DNA of 8,777 nucleotides from Nitriliruptoraceae bacterium (GCA_003554005.1 PWEU01000010.1:1-8777); one strand, 5' to 3'. Counted from the stretch's first letter, positions 1-7,451 are shown. Notes: generated by a model not told the origin, from the sequence alone. Translations and numbers: made by a program.

Positions 1-315
1 ACGGTGCGGATGCCGAGGACGGGGTGCTCGCGGGGAGGGCCGAGGTCATCCCCATCATCGAAGATCGAGCAGCGCCACCGAGGCTGTGGGATCGGTCTAC
101 CCGCGACCGGAAATCCCCGCTCTGTGCGGGTTTCGAAACGTGTGGATGTCCTCGATCCGCGCACAACTGAAAGCCGGTAGGGACGGCCGCCATGTGCCCA
201 GCACCTGACCGGACCGGTGTCGCTCGCGTGCTGGCATCACTCGGGGAAGTCCGAGACCGACACGATGCCGTCCTGCTCGTCCGCCGAATCTTACGACAGC
301 CTGATGATCTACCCC
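1..315. other. Left-edge stretch with no supportable gene
   Basis: This stretch lies downstream of the regulator's stop codon and runs off the left edge. All three plus-strand frames are open from the edge for some distance; one (stop at 168-170) begins with fairly coding-like codons and then becomes Cys/Arg/Pro-rich. A minus-strand frame from an ATG at 193 is also open to the edge. None has a recognisable motif or a convincing ribosome binding site, so the tail of a neighbouring gene is possible but not shown. An ATG-started plus-strand frame from 192 mostly lies antisense to the regulator and is rejected. Confidence 0.4.
110..134. terminator. Possible terminator hairpin
   Basis: CCCGC (116-120) and GCGGG (126-130) can pair around a 5-nt loop, and flanking GAAA (110-113) and TTTC (131-134) extend the stem across a two-base bulge. 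On the plus strand a short T run follows the stem. It could end a transcript entering from the left, or it could lie about 180 bp downstream of the regulator's stop on the minus strand. The T tract is weak, so this is a tentative call. Confidence 0.25.
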
Positions 316-3300
316 TCAGTCGATATCGCGCGCGATACGGAGTTCCAGCAGCCGGGATCCCTGCTCGCGGGCGACCTCCATCGCCTGCGCCCGTAGCTGC
401 ACGGCCTCGCGACCGCCGTGGATCGAGGCCAGCAGCCGCAACACCTCGGGCAACCACCAACGGTCAGCGTGCTCCTCCCCCCAGTCACGCGCCTGCATGA
501 GGATCCGTGCTGCCTCGCGCTTCCGTCCGGATGCGATAAGCACCTCGGCCAGCATCGACAGCCAGAACGGCATGCGGGTGCCGGCGTTCGCGCGCTTCAG
601 CCCGTCGATCCCCTCCCGGATCAACGCTTCCCCGGTGGCTCCGCCCAGGGTGCTTCCTTCCAGGATGCGGCCCCAATCGCCGTAGTACGCGAACCCGTAG
701 TGGTTACACAGGTGGCGGACGCGGCGTGCCAGCTCCGATGCACGTTCGGCCTCGCCGAGTAGCCGGTAGGTGATCGCGCCGTACCCCAGGGCGACCGCCG
801 TGGTGTACGGGTGATCGAACTCCTCCGCCAGGGCCAGCGCCGCCTCAACCGACGCAGCGGCCTCGGCTGGACGTCCCAGCAGCCACAGTGGGTGGGCTCG
901 CCAGGCATGGCCCATCACCCAGACATGGAAGCCGTACAGGAACCGTTCGCCACGCTCGGAGAGGATCTCCACGCGCTCGAACCAGTCCACCGCCTCCCGC
1001 AGCCGCCCTGCACTGGTCAGCGCGCCAGCATGCAAGACACAGATTTGGCCGGCCTGCGCCGGATGGCCCTCGACCTGCGTGACTAGCTCGTTGGTGACTG
1101 CCAGCGCCGCGCTGATGTCGCCCACGACGAACAGGTTTCCCATGTGGGCGAGCTGGCTGGCCACGCGTGCCTCGTCCTGCCCCAGTTGCTCCGCGAGGGA
1201 GATCGCCCGCTCGATGAGCTTCCCGAGCCTCGGACCGGCGTAGCCCTCCAGCGAATGCAGCGCAGGCACGCATGCTTCCAGCAGCTGCAACTCCTGGTGA
1301 TCCCGTGCGGTCCCGGAAGGTAGGTCGGACAGGAGCTGGAGCGCCCGTGTGTAGTGGTCGACGGCGTCGTCCAGGGCGAACACCCTGGTGGCGGACTCGG
1401 CCGCGATCACGTGGTAGCGAACCGCTCGTCCCGGCTGGCCTCCCTGCTCGCTGTGCTCCGCGAGCTGCGCGGCGACCGCTTCAGCGTTGTCCTGATGCAG
1501 GGACTCCAGCGCGTCGGCGATCCGCTGGTGTAACAGCTGCCGGTGCGGCGGGGCGATCTGTGCGTACGCCGAATCGCGCAGCAGGTCATGGGCGAAGTCG
1601 TAGGTGATGGAAGAGTGCTCGCGTAGTAGCCGGCGCTTCCACAATTCGTCGACGGCCGACAGCAGCGCAGCGTCATCCAGGTCCGTCGCGGCCCTCAGCA
1701 GTTCCACGGAGAAGTCCCGGCCGACCGAGGCGGCCAGCTGTGCGAGGGCGGCGGCGTCCGGACTCAGTTTGCCCAACCGGTCCCCGAGCACGGCATCGAC
1801 GCGTACCGAACGGGCGCTGCCCTCACGGACCGATTCGATGACGAACAACGGGAACCCGCGCGTCTGGCTGTGCAGGTCGCGGATGGCATCCTCCGCGAGC
1901 GGCGTGCCGCCGATGGCAGCAGCCAGTTCCGTGACCGCATGGATGTCCAGTGGCTTGAGCTCCACGTCGCGGAGAAGCCCGCGAACACGCAAGCGACGGC
2001 ACAGGCCCACGAACTCGGGGTTGTCGTGCAGCTCTTCGCTGCGGGCTGTGCCCAGCACGAGAAGTGGGCTGTCGCTCGGGGTGTTGATCAGCACTTCCAG
2101 CCACGCCAGGGTCTCGTGGTCCGCCCACTGCAGGTCGTCGAGGACCAGGAGCACTGGATCGCCCACGGCGTGCACCGCCTCCACCAGTGCATCGAAGAAG
2201 CGGCGTCGATGCCACGTGTCCGTCAACGGTGCCCGCTCGACCTCACGACCCGTAGCGTCCGTGGCTGGCTCGGTGGCCAGGTCGCGGACGAGCCGCAGCA
2301 CCTCCGTACGCGCGTCCTCGTCGAGCCGTTGGATGCCTCGCCGAAGCGCCGGGACTCGCAGCCACTCGGCGACGGGCGCCAGGGCCAGCCTCCCGTGCGC
2401 CGCGAAGCACCGCGCCCGTGCGACGGCATTGCCCTCCCGCTCCGCTTCGGCACCGAGCTCCTGGACGATACGCGACTTGCCCAGCCCGGCCTCACCCGTC
2501 ACCAGGGCCACCAGCGGCTGCGGCGGGCCAACTTGCGACCAGATCGACCACAGAACCTCCAGCTCCTCGGTGCGCCCGACCAGCGGAGGTGCCGTCGGCG
2601 TGGCCCCATCCTGGTCGGCGGAGGTCTGGCGCGACACCAACCCGTCGTGGACGGCCAGGGTCTCCGGGCTCGGTGTGGCCCCGAGTTCGCGCTCCAGCAC
2701 CGAAGAGCAGCGATGGAAGGTGCGCAGTGCAGCCGCACGGTCGCCGGACGCAGCCTCCAGTGTCATGACCAGGCGATACCCGGCCTCCTCCAGTGGTTCT
2801 CCCTCGACACGACGGCGAGCATGACGCAACGCAAGGTCGAACTGGCCACGCGCCTGCAGTTCCGTAGCCAGGCGATCGAGCAGGCCGACACAGATGCGTC
2901 GCATCCGGTCCCGCTCCGGCTGGAGCCAGTCCTCGTACAATCCAGGGAGCAACTCACCGCCGTAGACACTGACGGCGCGCTCCGCCGCGACGATGAACCT
3001 GTCCGTGTCATCGGCCGTCCGGGCTGCCTCGGCCGCCGCGGCCGAGTGCTGGAAGGGGATGACGTCCACCTCCGCTTCGGCGTCCTCGCGCCATCGCAGC
3101 GTGGTGGCACCGACGTCCAGGAAGGCGTCGGCGTCCGGCAACGCGTGGCGTAGACGGGGTAGTTCGCGACGCAGGTTCGTGCGTGCCTGGGCGTCGGTCG
3201 TGTCCGGCCAGAACAGGCCCGCAAGGTGGCTGCGGAGCTGGGGAGCCCCTGGATGGAGCACGAGGTGCGCCAACAACCCGAGGGTTCGTGGCGAGTGCAC

Positions 3301-3363
3301 GACCGTCAGGACGTCGCGGTCCGCCGCAACCCTTTGTTCCCCCAACAGGGTGATGGTCAGCAT
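316..3363 (-). CDS. SARP/BTAD-type transcriptional regulator with ATPase and TPR-like domains
   Basis: This is a large cytoplasmic, probably ligand- or ATP-gated transcription regulator of about 1015 residues. Residues 1-100 look like the OmpR/SARP winged helix (LFWPD near 51-55, then an Arg-rich NLRRELPRLRHAL recognition segment). Residues about 100-240 match a bacterial transcriptional activator (BTAD) domain. An ATPase follows, with Walker A GEAGLGKS at 290-297 and Walker B LLVLDDLQWAD at about 405-415. The remainder is helical and Ala/Leu-rich, like the TPR tails of AfsR and the large LuxR-type (LAL) regulators. No C-terminal LuxR helix-turn-helix is visible, so the N-terminal winged helix should be the DNA-binding part. 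I chose the ATG at 3363 because the SARP fold begins right there; a GTG at 3396 would add 11 unrelated residues. The gene is divergent from the oxidoreductase and probably regulates it. The regulated pathway and the effector are unknown. Confidence 0.9.
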   Translation of the reverse strand: MLTITLLGEQRVAADRDVLTVVHSPRTLGLLAHLVLHPGAPQLRSHLAGLFWPDTTDAQARTNLRRELPRLRHALPDADAFLDVGATTLRWREDAEAEVDVIPFQHSAAAAEAARTADDTDRFIVAAERAVSVYGGELLPGLYEDWLQPERDRMRRICVGLLDRLATELQARGQFDLALRHARRRVEGEPLEEAGYRLVMTLEAASGDRAAALRTFHRCSSVLERELGATPSPETLAVHDGLVSRQTSADQDGATPTAPPLVGRTEELEVLWSIWSQVGPPQPLVALVTGEAGLGKSRIVQELGAEAEREGNAVARARCFAAHGRLALAPVAEWLRVPALRRGIQRLDEDARTEVLRLVRDLATEPATDATGREVERAPLTDTWHRRRFFDALVEAVHAVGDPVLLVLDDLQWADHETLAWLEVLINTPSDSPLLVLGTARSEELHDNPEFVGLCRRLRVRGLLRDVELKPLDIHAVTELAAAIGGTPLAEDAIRDLHSQTRGFPLFVIESVREGSARSVRVDAVLGDRLGKLSPDAAALAQLAASVGRDFSVELLRAATDLDDAALLSAVDELWKRRLLREHSSITYDFAHDLLRDSAYAQIAPPHRQLLHQRIADALESLHQDNAEAVAAQLAEHSEQGGQPGRAVRYHVIAAESATRVFALDDAVDHYTRALQLLSDLPSGTARDHQELQLLEACVPALHSLEGYAGPRLGKLIERAISLAEQLGQDEARVASQLAHMGNLFVVGDISAALAVTNELVTQVEGHPAQAGQICVLHAGALTSAGRLREAVDWFERVEILSERGERFLYGFHVWVMGHAWRAHPLWLLGRPAEAAASVEAALALAEEFDHPYTTAVALGYGAITYRLLGEAERASELARRVRHLCNHYGFAYYGDWGRILEGSTLGGATGEALIREGIDGLKRANAGTRMPFWLSMLAEVLIASGRKREAARILMQARDWGEEHADRWWLPEVLRLLASIHGGREAVQLRAQAMEVAREQGSRLLELRIARDID

Positions 3364-3394
3364 CCGACTCTCGTATGGAGGCTCCCGAAGGCGC

Positions 3395-3400
3395 ACCCTA
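3395..3400 (-). promoter_or_regulatory. Possible -10 box of the regulator gene
   Basis: On the minus strand this reads TAGGGT, which fits the TANNNT pattern. A GTGACC element (3416-3421) lies upstream with a short 15-bp spacer. The predicted start near 3388 would give a leader of about 25 nt to the ATG at 3363 and would argue against the GTG at 3396. The -35 match is poor. Confidence 0.25.
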
Positions 3401-3478
3401 CAGGCGAGGGGCGGTGGTCACGCCGCGCCAAGCAGTGCCGCTGTCCACGTTGTGCTTGAGGTCAACGGCGGCCTGGAT

Positions 3479-3519
3479 GGAACGCGGGAACGCTTTGGGA
3501 ACGCCTGCTGTCGCATCCT
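3479..3519 (+). promoter_or_regulatory. Putative SARP-type heptamer repeats and -10 box
   Basis: Three copies of GGAACGC lie at 3479-3485, 3487-3493 and 3498-3504. The last two have the 11-bp period (4-bp gap) and extend to GGGAACGC. Nine bases after the third copy is CATCCT (3514-3519), a weak -10-like hexamer, and no good -35 exists because the repeats occupy its place. SARP-family activators such as ActII-ORF4, DnrI and AfsR bind heptameric direct repeats with 11-bp spacing about 8 bp upstream of the -10. The regulator encoded next door has this type of DNA-binding domain. The assignment of this site to that regulator is inferred. Confidence 0.55.
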
Positions 3520-3524
3520 TGACG

Positions 3525-3539
3525 GGTTGGAAGCCAACC
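3525..3539 (+). promoter_or_regulatory. Inverted repeat in the oxidoreductase leader
   Basis: GGTTGG (3525-3530) and CCAACC (3534-3539) form a perfect 6-bp dyad with a 3-nt centre. If transcription starts about 7 nt after the -10-like hexamer, this hairpin sits at the very 5' end of the mRNA and abuts the ribosome binding site at 3540. It could stabilise the mRNA, tune translation, or be a protein-binding dyad; chance is also possible. Confidence 0.35.
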
Positions 3540-3546
3540 GGGAGAA
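3540..3546 (+). promoter_or_regulatory. Ribosome binding site deciding the oxidoreductase start
   Basis: GGGAGAA lies five bases before the ATG at 3552. The reading frame stays open upstream to 3375, but those 59 codons overlap the promoter region and do not look coding. This site and the Rossmann strand starting within ten residues fix the start at 3552. Confidence 0.7.
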
Positions 3547-3551
3547 CTTCC

Positions 3552-5021
3552 ATGGCCAACAGGCAGAGGTACAACACGTGTGTCGTCGGAGCCGGTATCG
3601 CCGGCCTCAACGCGCTGTTCGTCGCCAGTCGCTATCTGCGCGAGGATGAGCGGATCGTCCTGGTTGACCGCCGGGATCGCGCGGGCGGCATGTGGTTGGA
3701 CACCTACGACTACGTACGGCTCCACCAACCGCACGAGTTCTTCACCGCCGGGAACATCACGTGGAACCTCGGCAAGGAACGCGGGCATCTGGCCGACAAG
3801 GCCGAGGTCATCGAGCATCTGCAGCACTGCCTGGAGGGGATCAAGCAACGAGTCCGAGTCACCGAGCTGTTCGGCTACGAGTTCGAGCATGCCGAGGAGG
3901 TAGACGGGACGGTGCGTATCACCTGCCATTCCGAAGAAGGTCACGAGACCACCATCGAGGCTGATCGCTTGATCAAGGCGTACGGGCAGCGCATCGAAAC
4001 GACCGAAGCGCTCAAGCTGTCGAGTGAACGCGCACGCTCGATCTCGCCCGATGACGTCGACGTGTGGCGATCAGAGATGCGGGCGAGTGATGCGCCAGTG
4101 TTGATCGTCGGCGGTGGCAAGACCGGCATGGACACGGCCCACGCGTTGATCACGGAGCAGCCCGGCAGGGAGGTCAACCTGATCGCGGGGCCAGGAACGT
4201 TCTTCACGTCCCGTGACCGGGCCTTCCCGTTGGGTCTGCGGCGATGGCGGACGGGCGAGCCCCCCAGTTTGGTTTTCGCCGAGTGGGCAAGGAGGTTCGA
4301 CGGCACCAACGAAGATGAGGTCGCGAACTGGTACCGCCGCAACCATGGGACCTGGCTGACACCGGAAACCGGGAACTTCTTCGCAGCGATCATCTCGGAG
4401 CGCGAGAACCAGACCATCGCCGACGGGCTGAACAAGGTCGTGATGGACTACCTCGTCGACGTCGTCGACCGCAACGGCAGCTCCGAGGTGATCCTCAAGT
4501 CCGAGGCGACGATGCGGTTCGAGCCGGGCAGTTGGGTCGTCAACTGCACCGGATCCCTCCTTCGTGGCGAGTACCCCTACGAGCCATACACCTCCAGCAG
4601 CGGCGGGGTCCTATCGATCCAGAACCGCTCCGTAACGTTCCCGCTCCCCATGGGGGGGCCGGCCGCATACCTCCTCACCCACCTGCTGTTCCTCGGCAAG
4701 CTCACCCAGATACCGCTCTACGCGCTGGACGCCGAGGAGCTTCGCAGGAACGCACCCGAATACGCCTTGGGCTCGACGCTCCTGTCACTGCACATGTACA
4801 ACCTCAGCATGATGGCGGAGTCGCTGTCGTCTAGGGCATTCATGAAGATCCTCTCCGAGTTCGGGCTGGACCTCGACCGCTGGTATCCGCTTCCTCGCCG
4901 GCTGATGGCTGCGGGCAGATTCATGCGCACCCACGAACGGGACCGTGAGCATCACAAGCGGACGCTGGACACGATCGCTGAACGCTTCGGCGTCACCTGC
5001 GCGCCACTGGTCAACGCGTAG
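3552..5021 (+). CDS. FAD/NAD(P)-dependent oxidoreductase, monooxygenase-like
   Basis: This is a probable soluble flavoprotein of 489 residues that uses FAD and NAD(P)H. The FAD Rossmann motif GAGIAG is at residues 13-18, the acidic ribose-binding residue at the end of beta-2 is Asp39, and GGMW follows at 45-48 as in flavin monooxygenases. A second dinucleotide motif, GGGKTG, is at 187-192. A late VVNCTG segment resembles the C-terminal ATG motif of this fold. The two-Rossmann layout and the length fit the broad FMO/Baeyer-Villiger-like group. I do not see the FxGxxxHxxxW/Y fingerprint of true FMOs and BVMOs between the two Rossmann motifs, and the middle ATG motif reads AYG (143-145), so the reaction is uncertain. 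No signal peptide or membrane segment is seen. It is divergent from the regulator, has its own promoter region, and is followed by a hairpin, so it is probably monocistronic. The substrate is unknown. Confidence 0.85.
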   Translation: MANRQRYNTCVVGAGIAGLNALFVASRYLREDERIVLVDRRDRAGGMWLDTYDYVRLHQPHEFFTAGNITWNLGKERGHLADKAEVIEHLQHCLEGIKQRVRVTELFGYEFEHAEEVDGTVRITCHSEEGHETTIEADRLIKAYGQRIETTEALKLSSERARSISPDDVDVWRSEMRASDAPVLIVGGGKTGMDTAHALITEQPGREVNLIAGPGTFFTSRDRAFPLGLRRWRTGEPPSLVFAEWARRFDGTNEDEVANWYRRNHGTWLTPETGNFFAAIISERENQTIADGLNKVVMDYLVDVVDRNGSSEVILKSEATMRFEPGSWVVNCTGSLLRGEYPYEPYTSSSGGVLSIQNRSVTFPLPMGGPAAYLLTHLLFLGKLTQIPLYALDAEELRRNAPEYALGSTLLSLHMYNLSMMAESLSSRAFMKILSEFGLDLDRWYPLPRRLMAAGRFMRTHERDREHHKRTLDTIAERFGVTCAPLVNA

Positions 5022-5076
5022 CGGACGACGCAACCTAGACTTCCGTCATCACAGATCGGATCTCAACGACGACCTC

Positions 5077-5103
5077 GAGGCGGGGCACCACAACACCCGC
5101 CTC
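5077..5103 (+). terminator. GC-rich hairpin terminator after the oxidoreductase
   Basis: GAGGCGGG (5077-5084) and CCCGCCTC (5096-5103) form a perfect 8-bp stem with an 11-nt loop, beginning 56 bp after the oxidoreductase stop. There is no T tract, as in many high-GC actinobacterial terminators. The position fits the end of the oxidoreductase transcript. Confidence 0.5.
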
Positions 5104-5444
5104 ACCGCCTAGCTCCTATGCGCATCGGACCTGTCATGCTGCGCATCCTCACGCCGAGAGGAGCCCGCAGATTCGACCTTCCCGCATGTGTCGCCAAGGC
5201 ACGCACCACAATGCGGTTCTCAGCCTGCGGTCTCAGGGGGGTCGGTGCCGACAAACACTCGTTGGCCTGCCCGGAGGTGACGCGGACGGCGAAGCGGTAT
5301 TGCGCGCAAGGCCGTAGATGAGCCGCGATCGAAATCACGGCTGCCGAGCGGGTAGCGATAGCGGGCGTTGGTTACCGGCAGCCGCGTGGTGGCGTCATCT
5401 ACCGTCGCCGCGACTGGAACGACTCTTGCCCAGAGGCGGTTTCT
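5104..5444. other. Intergenic stretch without a supportable gene
   Basis: Short ORFs exist on both strands (plus 5118-5321, minus 5102-5338), but they lack ribosome binding sites and recognisable composition. One hairpin is visible: AGCCG (5321-5325) pairs with CGGCT (5338-5342), then a C/A mismatch, then GAT with ATC around a CGAA tetraloop. Its role is unclear. The promoter of the next gene should lie in the right part, but I find no convincing -35/-10 pair. Confidence 0.4.
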
Positions 5445-5828
5445 GTGGTGACGACACCGTGGCACCAGCTGGCTGAAGCACTCATCGTCGCGTTGGAGCC
5501 CGCGCTGCCAGCTGGCTTTCACGCCAAGCTCGAGGTGGACGACGGGGGCATCGCGTTCTTCCAACCCGATGTGCCGCACGCCTGGGTGGTCGCGGGCGTT
5601 CAGCCTCTGCTCGAGCAGCCTGGCGATGAGCGTGAGCTTGTCGCCAGAGTCTGCCTGTCGGTCTTGGACACCGCACAGGACTTCGTCGCCGAGTTCACCG
5701 GCGAGCCGTGGCCCGGCAGCGCGAGGGACCTGCCGTTGCCAGGTGTAGAGGTTCGGGATGCCGAAGTGTCGCTCTGGTATGGCCAGCGCGACTCGCCGAC
5801 CCTCGTGCTCGGACCGATCCACCGGTAG
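5445..5828 (+). CDS. Hypothetical 127-residue acidic protein
   Basis: I do not recognise this gene with certainty. It starts at one of two consecutive GTG codons (5445 or 5448); AGAGG at 5432-5436 stands eight bases before the first. The protein is small, soluble and acidic. An amphipathic N-terminal helix (HQLAEALIVALEPALPAGF) is followed by alternating beta-like stretches and a Trp/Pro-containing C-terminal half (PWPGSARDLPLPGVEV, then VSLWYG). No signal peptide, membrane span, Cys cluster or catalytic motif is visible. Codon use is strongly G/C at third positions, like its neighbours, which supports real coding over the longer minus-strand ORF that overlaps it. It precedes the acetyltransferase by about 200 bp on the same strand, too far to call an operon. 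Confidence 0.75.
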   Translation: MVTTPWHQLAEALIVALEPALPAGFHAKLEVDDGGIAFFQPDVPHAWVVAGVQPLLEQPGDERELVARVCLSVLDTAQDFVAEFTGEPWPGSARDLPLPGVEVRDAEVSLWYGQRDSPTLVLGPIHR

Positions 5829-5978
5829 GGCGATTGCGGCACGTTCGTCGTCGACTTCGGTCCACTCCGCCCGGGCACAACCGTCGCACCACCCTGGCGC
5901 ATCCGGGCGTTGCAAACCGGTGCGAGTTGGACCCGGTAGGCGCAACGCCCCGACGATCGCTTCCTGTTCTCCCCGCAG

Positions 5979-6027
5979 CCGACCGTGATGCTCCTACCGG
6001 CGTAGAGTTGGCCCCTCGACCGGGGGA
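5979..6027 (+). promoter_or_regulatory. Possible promoter and SD-masking hairpin of the acetyltransferase gene
   Basis: TAGAGT (6003-6008) fits a -10 box. CCGACC (5979-5984), 18 bp upstream, is a weak -35 with only the GAC core. Predicted initiation near 6015 would leave a short leader. CCCC (6012-6015) can pair with GGGG (6022-6025), which is most of the Shine-Dalgarno (GGGGGA, 6022-6027). The stem is only four pairs and may be marginal. Confidence 0.35.
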
Positions 6028-6031
6028 TGTG

Positions 6032-6526
6032 ATGGCAACCGAAGTTTCGATCCGGCTCGCAGATGAGCGTGATCTTGCTGCGATCGCCGCGTTCGGCGCG
6101 GCCGTGGTGCCGGCCCACTACGAACCGATCATCGGTCGTGACGCCGCCCTGGAGCAGGTCGATGTGTGGTGGACATACGAGCAACTGCACTCAGCATGGC
6201 AAACCGGTGCGTTGCTGATCGCGGAGGATGACGAGCTCGTGGGAGTCGCAGAGCTCGGGTCGCTCGAGGGCGAGCCGGTGGTCTGGAAGCTCTACATCGA
6301 TCCGGAACGGCGTGGCGAGGGCACCGGACGTCGACTTCTTCATGCGGCGATCGCCGAGATCCCTCGACCAGCCTCGCGTGTCGTGCTCGAGCACTTTGCC
6401 GGCAACGAGCGGGCCGCTGCGTTCTATGAGCGTGAAGGGTTCCACCATCTGCGCACCGAACCGGCCGCAAGCGGCGACCCGGCCGCAGCGACCGTGTGGC
6501 GCGCACGCCCGCTCGACAGTCTCTAG
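6032..6526 (+). CDS. GNAT family N-acetyltransferase
   Basis: This is a 164-residue GCN5-related acetyltransferase that should move an acetyl group from acetyl-CoA to an amine on a small molecule or peptide; the acceptor cannot be told. The pattern is complete: beta strand and core motif A YIDPERRGEGTGRRLL, with the RGxGTG acetyl-CoA pyrophosphate loop at residues 94-99, and motif B NERAAAFYEREGF at 125-137. Length is normal for a single-domain GNAT. The frame is open far upstream (to 5708), but that part is antisense-like and Arg/Pro-rich, and the GNAT fold begins at MATEVSIRLADERD, so I start at ATG 6032. GGGGGA lies four bases before it; an adjacent in-frame GTG at 6029 is the alternative. 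It converges with the hotdog gene downstream and shows no operon partner. Confidence 0.9.
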   Translation: MATEVSIRLADERDLAAIAAFGAAVVPAHYEPIIGRDAALEQVDVWWTYEQLHSAWQTGALLIAEDDELVGVAELGSLEGEPVVWKLYIDPERRGEGTGRRLLHAAIAEIPRPASRVVLEHFAGNERAAAFYEREGFHHLRTEPAASGDPAAATVWRARPLDSL

Positions 6527-6730
6527 ACAGCCGGGTTTCGAGACCAGGCACCCGCCCCCGAAGCACGACCGAGCAACTCCGGGCGTTGTGCCGAGGGCCG
6601 CCGGTGCCCGAAGCCGCGATCGTGGGCGAAGACGTTGGGTCCTCGAGCCACCCATGGCACCCATCGAAAGGGAGGTTGAGTACTGACCGAGTAGGCGGGT
6701 TCGCGGGCCGGTTGGTCCCCTCGCTGTCGG
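6527..6730. other. Convergent intergenic gap
   Basis: This is the 204-bp gap between the two stop codons of convergent genes. A weak hairpin, CGGGT (6532-6536) with ACCCG (6550-6554), follows the acetyltransferase stop and might serve as a terminator. No strong bidirectional terminator and no credible small ORF is visible. Confidence 0.35.
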
Positions 6731-7450
6731 TTAGCGGTGGGCGAAGTCGACTGGCAGTAGAGCGTGACGGGCGTAGCCCGTGGCGCAGACACCGCCATCG
6801 GCATCGATGATCGCGGTAGCACCGTCGACGTGGTCGTCCTCCTGACCGCTGGCCCAGCCCCACACGGCAACGGGTTCACCGACCCGGACGGGATGATCAA
6901 GTGTGACGGTCAATTCAGTGAGGGCCGGGAAGTGTGTCAACGGTGCACGGCCGGCACGGACTACAGCGAAGCCTGCCGGGCAGTCCAGCGCGCCCCACAC
7001 CACATGCGGGTCGCCCTGGTGCCCGTCGGAGGACACCGACCTTCCCGGGATCCACACGGTCGCCCACAGGTCCGTTCCATCCAGGACCGTCGGACAGATC
7101 CCGAGCCCATCGTCGCGCGGTCCGCAGACGAAGCACTCAGGCGCGGCGTGGCCCTCCGGAACGGGGGTCGTCCCTCGATCGAACGTGCGCTGCAGCAGCT
7201 CGTGGTCAACCGTCACCTCAACGCCCTCGCTGGCCGGAAGAGCGTGCAACACCAGCTGGTCGCCATCTGTGATCTGGACGCCTGCCGGCTCGCGGCGCAC
7301 CGTCAGTGGTCGGCCCAACGGCGGCGGACGGCGCAGACGTACCGTGGCAGGCCCGTCGAACAACCCGGCAGCCAGCCCCGCGGACACCCCACCGTTACCG
7401 GAACGGCGCGGCCCACGGAAGCGGCGGTCGATCGTCAACGTCGCGACCAT
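6731..7450 (-). CDS. Hotdog/thioesterase-like family protein
   Basis: This soluble protein of 239 residues resembles actinobacterial thioesterase-like (hotdog fold) proteins, probably a double hotdog with two halves. The N-terminal half shows SGNGGVSAGLAAGLFDG followed by VRLRRPPPLGRPL, typical of acyl-thioester-binding hotdogs. The middle has CFVCGP at residues 106-111. The second half has VVWGALDCPAGFA (150-162), which corresponds to the central helix region. Whether it hydrolyses an acyl-CoA or only binds acyl groups cannot be told; I identify no certain catalytic residue. The ATG at 7450 is preceded by GAGAGGGG (7456-7463 on the minus strand) with a 5-nt spacer, which lies inside the 3' end of the hydrolase gene. 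It is the second gene of that operon, one base after the hydrolase stop. Confidence 0.8.
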   Translation of the reverse strand: MVATLTIDRRFRGPRRSGNGGVSAGLAAGLFDGPATVRLRRPPPLGRPLTVRREPAGVQITDGDQLVLHALPASEGVEVTVDHELLQRTFDRGTTPVPEGHAAPECFVCGPRDDGLGICPTVLDGTDLWATVWIPGRSVSSDGHQGDPHVVWGALDCPAGFAVVRAGRAPLTHFPALTELTVTLDHPVRVGEPVAVWGWASGQEDDHVDGATAIIDADGGVCATGYARHALLPVDFAHR

Positions 7451-7451
7451 G

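Noticed and set aside
130..142. TTCGA-containing segment resembling a tRNA T-loop
   Set aside because: The flanking bases cannot form the 5-bp T stem and no acceptor or anticodon arms are found nearby.
3..170. Plus-strand frame open from the left edge that could be the 3' end of a gene
   Set aside because: Only the first 20 or so codons look coding; the rest is Cys/Arg-rich, and the hairpin at 110-134 lies inside it. No motif supports it.
237..290. A minus-strand stretch after the regulator that reads as a coding-like 17-residue tail ending in VSDFPE
   Set aside because: A TAA sits directly before it in frame and it is in a different frame from the regulator. It is too short to call a gene remnant.
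1604..3153. Long plus-strand ORFs (1604-2824 and 1870-3153) opposite the regulator
   Set aside because: They are Ser/Arg-rich or Gln/Arg-rich shadows created by the high-GC third positions of the regulator, which has clear domains on the other strand.
3519..3547. TTGACG at 3519-3524 as a -35 box for the oxidoreductase
   Set aside because: The matching -10 would fall on the Shine-Dalgarno (about 3542-3547), leaving no room for a leader with that ribosome binding site.
5220..5945. A 241-aa minus-strand ORF opposite the small acidic protein
   Set aside because: It has Arg/His-rich composition with no motif; the plus-strand 127-aa frame has a ribosome binding site and a more protein-like composition.
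5912..6211. A 13-bp direct repeat, GCAAACCGGTGCG at 5912-5924 and 6199-6211
   Set aside because: One copy is intergenic and the other is inside the acetyltransferase coding sequence. There is no mobile-element or attachment-site context, so chance in GC-rich DNA is the simplest reading.
6654..6686. A ten-codon ORF (MAPIEREVEY) in the convergent gap
   Set aside because: It has no ribosome binding site and is too short to distinguish from chance.
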